Source: Verrucomicrobiota bacterium
Lineage (GTDB): Bacteria; Verrucomicrobiota; Verrucomicrobiia; Opitutales; Opitutaceae
Length of the DNA: 9,607 nucleotides
Direction: 5' to 3'
Assembly: GCA_023446865.1 (NCBI GenBank)
Contig: JAEXPL010000447.1
Location: 1-9,607 of the forward strand
The first letter of the stretch is position 1. The number at the start of each line of letters is the position of its first letter. Shown here in pieces: positions 7,301 through 9,607 of the stretch. Made by a program: the position numbers and the translations under genes. The notes under the pieces were generated by a model. That model searched no databases. It saw only the letters and a program-made list of their open reading frames with translations, and was not told the origin of the DNA.

Positions 7301-8652
7301 GCACCGCCGAAAGTGAAGAGCAACTCGCCACCGTTGACCCGCAACTTCACCGAACCCGCGCCGAGGGCGCGGACATTGAGCACGGCCGTGCGGCTCGGGG
7401 CGCCGCCCAAGGCCAGGCCCGCAATCGCGATATCCGAGAGCGGTGTGGTGTCGGCCGGGCTGGCTTCGCCCAGAATCGAGGCGGAAAAGGCCGAGTTGTT
7501 GCCGGAGGTGTCTTTGGCCCGGACCTTGTAGAGGAAGAGCGAACCTTCGTCCAAACCGGAGTGCGTCCAGGACACGCTCGTGCTCGTGCCCAGCAGCACG
7601 TTGCGCGAGGCATCGTAGATCTCGTAGGTGGGCGCCTGCCCGGAATTGTCCGTACTGGGCGTCCATGTCAGGTTGATGGCTGAAGACGACGAAGAGGACG
7701 GTGTCAGGCCCGTGGGCACGGAAGGCGGCGTGGTGTCGCTCCCCGCCGCCGCGGTCATGACCGGCAAGGCCGTGCTCCAGTCCGACCAGTTGCCGGCTGC
7801 GTCGCGAGCCCGTACCGTCATCGAATAGGTGTTACCGGGCGCCAGGCCGGTCACCGCGGTCGAGGTCCCGGCCACCGTGCCCAGACTGGTGGTGCCCGAA
7901 CGGACCTCGTACCCAGTGACGCCGACATTGTCGGTGGCGGCAGACCAGGAGAGGTTGAACGATGTCGTGGTTACCGACGAACTCGCCAGACCTGCCGGCA
8001 CGGTTGGCGCTTGGTTGTCCGCCGGTGCGGCGGTGGTGACCGAGAGGGGCGAACTTTGGGCGGACCAGTTGCCCGCGGCGTCGCGCGCCCGCACGGTCAT
8101 CGAATAGGCCGTGCTCGCCGCAAGGCCCGTCACGCTGAACGAGGTCGTGGTGGGGGTGCCGATGGAAGAGCCGTTGCGGAAGACTTCGTAACCGGTCACG
8201 CCCGTGTTGTCCGTCGAAGCCGTCCACGCGAGCGTGAACGAGGTTTGCGTGATGTTGGAACTGGCCAGGCCGGTGGGAACCGTCGGCGCCTGGCCGTCGG
8301 CGATGGTGACGACGCAGGTGGCGGTGGCGACGGTCGTCATGGACCCGCTCGCATTGTCCCAACCTTGGATCTGGTAGGTCATTTGCGGCGCGGTGGCACC
8401 GGGCTCCTGCAGGGTGTGCGAAACCGTGAGCACTCCGGGCGGCCCGCCGTTGCCGTTGGCGCCCCACACGCTGCCGTTGCGCAGGATGTAGACATAGACC
8501 TGTGACGAGCCGTAGCGGCTGGTGTACGTACCACCGACATTGTACTGCGCGCCCGCCTGCGCCGTGCCCGCCGGCTGCGGGCTCCAGTTCAGCGATTGGC
8601 CGGAGACGGAACCGACAAGACCCAACAATAATGCGACAAGGAAAGTTTTCAT
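1372..8652 (-). CDS. Giant Sec-exported RHS/YD-repeat protein with Fn3 domains and variable C-terminal tip
   Basis: A 2426-residue protein. Residues 1-18 are a Sec signal peptide (MK, hydrophobic core, VSG|Q). Residues 20-118 are beta-rich and unassigned. Three fibronectin type III domains follow (about 121-209, 213-303, 308-398). Residues about 400-876 are unrecognised, with several Cys and Trp. Residues about 877-2150 are an RHS shell with at least fifteen YDxxGR/N-type repeats (for example YDDYGRI, YDAFGQL, YDPIGNR, YDYLGRR). The shell closes with the typical core end from GLRYYHPRLGRF (2108 on) through RDP (2122-2124) to WDYLGM (2145-2150). A ten-proline run (2182-2191) and a helical charged stretch lead to a JAB-like tip. 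In known RHS and WapA-type proteins the shell encloses a C-terminal toxin used against neighbours. No PAAR, VgrG-binding or Tc-type domain is seen, so export seems Sec-dependent rather than type VI. The start follows the upstream gene by 12 bases with no clear Shine-Dalgarno. Confidence 0.93.
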   Translation of the reverse strand: MKTFLVALLLGLVGSVSGQSLNWSPQPAGTAQAGAQYNVGGTYTSRYGSSQVYVYILRNGSVWGANGNGGPPGVLTVSHTLQEPGATAPQMTYQIQGWDNASGSMTTVATATCVVTIADGQAPTVPTGLASSNITQTSFTLAWTASTDNTGVTGYEVFRNGSSIGTPTTTSFSVTGLAASTAYSMTVRARDAAGNWSAQSSPLSVTTAAPADNQAPTVPAGLASSSVTTTSFNLSWSAATDNVGVTGYEVRSGTTSLGTVAGTSTAVTGLAPGNTYSMTVRARDAAGNWSDWSTALPVMTAAAGSDTTPPSVPTGLTPSSSSSSAINLTWTPSTDNSGQAPTYEIYDASRNVLLGTSTSVSWTHSGLDEGSLFLYKVRAKDTSGNNSAFSASILGEASPADTTPLSDIAIAGLALGGAPSRTAVLNVRALGAGSVKLRVNGGELLFTFGGASGTWALPDNGEGGYESFGRRVSLELDRAYPVEVLSCSTSISNFFVSLREDPSARYRADTELVINEKFVDQISKAEAGSSFTIRASLRTAVPFALCDTSELGEAKPIFLGLGADANGRSAGTVVIDSSDYLTGCGNPRFLLRAGPATQWWIENGTRAQMLVPAGLVDIQRLLHHQVARFYAGSSFTKSGTYYDLPAGQPTARYQIDNAAARNWLRRVVGEEVMAYCWESSGGKQLIGSAQYDMGLPGGGTIVYYINRWKFPITVKHWPWHRPGAPLPGQVKYDYYAEQQESWYGTGGHNFSAFTGITLTKRAYANADGSGALLYKEGAWYSNGDQFLQGPCDAYRGAGSDGVLDVARSSRRDLRHNATGGGTATEFYHIWISNEKPSNMGTQPLGALGQPRETRTSFGDTSAPDLEAAARPTDLVTAYTYIDALEGAKTLVSTAITKQGTTTIGQRSYTYTLGSLNGLETEITTVVESASASVSLTTTNIAYSSRVADLNFRGRPAASIKPDGSKLAYAYQRGTLAADTWTANANGPHLLIAELSGKTGTDFTAYRGVAVSPLTMESGKALITERILDAQGRSLRDATYVYQGGSAFALLASTYSQYDLSGLLLRKADQPIAADGSTSGRILYEATYAGFKKVTERDETGVLVTTTYDDYGRIATVTRASAGSVSGGDFVPARTTTYGYDAFGQLLSETISSPDTPKVLVTTRTYDTAGRIKTTTQPGGYTTATVYDNRTKATVTTPAGGTIVTEYFQDGRIKSSYGTAVADSASTYFYNASGNLVTTTTMTGVTPSSYSVLEVDWLGREVSTTTTGWNGTLVVSTPTYNASGQITKKSVTSGTVTGTKLGPDRLFAYDSYGRLLREAADANNNGAIDLGSDADVKEYSFKYEERTAFNRLGTSTPLHSGNAWYRYEAVKVYPYEGTKASVGRYAAETYTQVSGLSAALAAHSYAFDFDRNVTQSFAVIDRSARQVTTTTLTSGTTQAMVQRALNGQVMESTNPQGHLTDLTYDGLGRVTAANDPRIGLTSTTYVDGSGNQTTTLVASATTPDSKTVAFGYDSAGRQNYTRAPDHTAANPKESYCQYDAMGNLTHAWGNTVNPVKYLYDEQGHRTEMQTYRSGTWTGTGLPAGFAADGDKTTWTLDSYTGLLKTKTDADNKATNYTYDAAGRVLTRTDARSVVTTYGYFDSTYAGSAAFNGQLRSVSYSVSAGVAATTNLAYTYHRSGKIKTVTDAAGTRSFAYNEAWTNDAVDAELQNKSTRLLSETLPSGFYGTRALTYTYQYSTAGRRNGADGSVQYGAATDYLVSYGYDDFLRLNKVTSSAAPQPFDYAYAANSNLVGSVTQWVGTATNYCRIYTYETASNRLSGVQHVWGASMATVVNAQLGYNTAGLRSTERTAGTNLMTALGRSAGLYNEFTYTDRREVGTAGQYDLTATWDKGAAVPSAYRGYAYDPIGNRTLDQSGAYTPNGLNQYAAAPGIAALYYDLAGNLTSDGTRAYTYDAENRLASVTQAGTTTTFKYDYLGRRIAKKVGTNAEIRFVYDGWNLIAEIDSSTFALQRTYTWGLDASGGLQAAGGVGGLLCISSGGNRYYPIYDGSYNVIGLYDANGAIAAAYRYDPFGQVLQALGGAALVNPFGISTKFTDRDSSAEGGLVYYGLRYYHPRLGRFINRDPIEEQGGINLYAFCGNDGVNCWDYLGMNSDEAMKLSMAQQTQADKARQIEGGGPVGEKPPPPPPPPPPQPPRYIQPTEDPPKDWRPEIDVLVNKPFTVSAEDQDRQDMQAAMFARFQMEQTERYFQEEAQDKARLAGPNNPDEIAEQMGEAMPIPDAVRAGINMGVAETLSGNEKRTRTYEDGTVGYTSSKGERKIMIPTPGGYKSWDPHQQIDQIRKIGGTPNVAIHAHQRELAIDGKIGAILPGSVADQNFARGLIPGGPNAGKPDPGNTGGMWTVAILEDRIQIFNPTGHFTFEPLPKLQ
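2080..2109 (-). other. Poly-proline hinge (P10) between RHS core and tip
   Basis: Ten consecutive proline codons encode residues 2182-2191, followed by Gln and two more prolines. The codons are mixed (third base varied), so this is not a simple one-triplet expansion, although the DNA is a low-complexity CC-rich run. It separates the shell end (DYLGM) from the lower-GC tip and marks a likely module border. A proline stiffener or slow-translation site is an inference. Confidence 0.85.
2203..6024 (-). repeat. YD-repeat shell and RHS core end (within the RHS gene)
   Basis: This segment encodes residues 877-2150. YD-type repeats of about 20 residues recur throughout (YxxxGxxxxxT and YDxxGR variants). 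One less regular stretch near residues 1338-1430 (about 4365-4641) contains a Tyr-rich insert (NAWYRYEAVKVYPYEG). The last part has the familiar order: YDGWNLIAEI, a short Gly-rich loop, YDGSYNVIGLYD, YRYDPFGQVL, GLRYYHPRLGRFINRDP, NLYAFCGNDGVN, WDYLGM. In RHS proteins such repeats wind into a hollow beta cage. The usual DPxG near the cleavage site reads DYLG here. Confidence 0.9.
7459..8292 (-). repeat. Three tandem fibronectin type III domains (within the RHS gene)
   Basis: Residues 121-209, 213-303 and 308-398 each start with a (T/A)PxVPxGL strand and hold a TxSTDN or AATDN turn, a YE(V/I) strand and a Y(S/K)xxVRA(R/K)D strand followed by (A/S)GN. Domains 1 and 2 are close relatives: both contain DNxGVTGYEV and YSMTVRARDAAGNWS. 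They also share exact DNA, such as a 13-mer at 7817-7829 and 8096-8108, 279 bp apart (93 codons), which points to a fairly recent internal duplication. Domain 3 is more diverged. Such domains on exported proteins usually act as spacers or carbohydrate/surface adhesion modules. Confidence 0.92.
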
Positions 8653-8664
8653 AGCCGGTTCTGG

Positions 8665-9607
8665 TCAGAGGCCGAGGGCGGCGAGTTTGGTTTCGAGCGA
8701 CTCCGTGCCGTGGATATCCCGGATCACGCCCTGCGCATCGGCGAGAATGACCAGTGGCAACTGATCAAGCCCGAGCCGTCGGGCGACCGGTCCGTCCGCG
8801 CCCTCGATGACCTGCGCACCCGGGAAGGCGCCGCGCTCCGCCGCCGCGGCGGTGTCGGTGTCGAGGTTGATCCCGATCCAAAGCGCCTCGCTGGTCTTGC
8901 GCTGGCCCAGAAAGTTCGCGAGGGCGACGCTCTCCGGGCTCCAGCTCGCCCAAGTGTAGAGCACCACGGGCTTGTCCAAGCCGGCCAACTGTCCCGCCAC
9001 GGCGGAGTCGGCCAATACCTCGGCCAGCCGCCGTCCAGGCAACGCCAGCAAGGTCAGTCGCAGCCGGGCACTGCGTTTGACGGCTTCGGGCGCCTTCGAG
9101 TCGGCGAGTTCGCGCAGGATTTCAGTCGCGCGTTTGTCGGGATTCCAGCCGGCGACCGTGAGCAACGTCTCGTAGCCCTGCGGCTGTCGGGGGAATTCCG
9201 CGATGAGTTGGCGAGCCCCGGCCTCGATCCGCGCCGGAAGTTCGCTTTGCTGCTTCGACTGCGCCACCGCCTGGTGGAAATACCAGTACCCGGAAACCTC
9301 CGCCCGGTCGGCCTCGGACAATGTCGCATCGCCGCGAATCGCCGTCGCCACCCGTTGGAAACGCTCCTCCGCCTCGGTCTCGCGGTTCCCAGCGGCCTCG
9401 AGAAGCGCCATCACCTCCATCTTTCGCGCCCGCGCCGCGTCGGGCGCCTCCGGGTGTGCCTCGTAGAAGCGCTTCGCCGCATCGGCTCGATCCAGCGCGC
9501 CCTTCGCGCCGTGCCGCTCCGGCGAGAAATCGGCCTGAAGCTGCGTCCACTCCGCCGCGCCCTCGTCGCGCTCGGGCGCTCGCTCCTTGTCGGGCTCAGC
9601 CCGAGCC
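8665..9607 (-). CDS. Thioredoxin-like fold protein with helical N-terminal region, active-site cysteines lost (5' partial)
   Basis: The frame is open from the window edge to TGA at 8665-8667, giving 313 visible residues; the true start lies outside. An internal ATG at 9418-9420 is not needed, since the upstream 62 codons continue the same Ala/Glu/Arg-rich helical pattern. Visible residues 1-205 look like paired helices of a TPR-like type (not assigned). Residues about 213-313 fit a TlpA/thioredoxin-like domain: KPVVLYTWASW strand, then SPES (223-226) where WCxxC is expected, a GINLDTD strand, and the cis-proline loop QLPLVIL (Pro284), then a GVIRDIHG hairpin. Both redox cysteines are replaced by serine, so ordinary disulfide exchange is not expected. 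Many TlpA-like proteins act outside the cytoplasm, but no signal can be seen here. It ends 12 bases before the RHS start and is probably co-transcribed with it. Confidence 0.8.
   Translation of the reverse strand, partial: ARAEPDKERAPERDEGAAEWTQLQADFSPERHGAKGALDRADAAKRFYEAHPEAPDAARARKMEVMALLEAAGNRETEAEERFQRVATAIRGDATLSEADRAEVSGYWYFHQAVAQSKQQSELPARIEAGARQLIAEFPRQPQGYETLLTVAGWNPDKRATEILRELADSKAPEAVKRSARLRLTLLALPGRRLAEVLADSAVAGQLAGLDKPVVLYTWASWSPESVALANFLGQRKTSEALWIGINLDTDTAAAAERGAFPGAQVIEGADGPVARRLGLDQLPLVILADAQGVIRDIHGTESLETKLAALGL

Noticed and set aside
4801..7683. 960-codon open frame on the plus strand, opposite the RHS gene
   Set aside because: It is wholly antisense to a gene with a clear domain order. 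Its product is a Gly/Val/Ala/Arg-rich shadow without domains, as expected opposite a GC-rich gene with few complementary stop codons.
8665..9420. Start of the thioredoxin-like gene at the ATG at 9418-9420
   Set aside because: The frame stays open with the same helical, Ala/Glu/Arg-rich character to the window edge, so this ATG is probably internal.
1..9607. tRNA, rRNA, phage integrase or transposase genes
   Set aside because: No such sequence or motif was seen on either strand.

Overview
The window looks like an accessory region from a GC-rich bacterium. The end of the RHS core, the very large Sec-exported RHS protein with fibronectin type III domains, and the dense GC-rich intergenic repeats would fit a member of the Verrucomicrobiota (Opitutaceae-like). 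This is an inference from style only; no marker gene is present.

Layout from right to left, since the main genes are on the minus strand. Positions 8665-9607 hold the 3' part of a gene for a helical protein with a C-terminal thioredoxin-like domain whose CxxC site has become SPES. Twelve bases downstream starts a 2426-residue exported RHS/YD-repeat protein (1372-8652): signal peptide, N-terminal beta-rich region, three fibronectin type III domains, a long unrecognised region, a YD-repeat shell, an RHS core end, a ten-proline hinge and a variable C-terminal tip. The tip carries an HxH...SxxD signature resembling JAB/DUF4329-type domains. Its stop overlaps, as ATGA, the start of a 171-residue cysteine-rich exported protein (860-1375). 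Tip and small gene are clearly lower in GC than the RHS body. This is the classic architecture of a polymorphic toxin with a translationally coupled candidate immunity protein, here with both partners apparently Sec-exported.

Positions 1-859 are not an ordinary intergenic region. Two direct repeats, with about 124 bp nearly identical, lie 647 bp apart; each is itself a degenerate tandem of a ~57-bp module. Between them lie the 3' remnant of a plus-strand gene (190-447, no start codon, strong coding-type base use) and several clean inverted repeats. A 12-mer recurs at the start of both repeats and at the broken end of the remnant, which suggests repeat-mediated rearrangement at the end of the RHS locus.

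The three minus-strand genes are closely packed (12-bp gap, then a 4-bp overlap) and probably form one transcription unit whose promoter lies outside the window. The hypothesised 'new system' here is the Sec-exported RHS protein, its JAB-like tip and its cysteine-rich partner; the repeat cluster next to it may be a hotspot for exchanging such tips.
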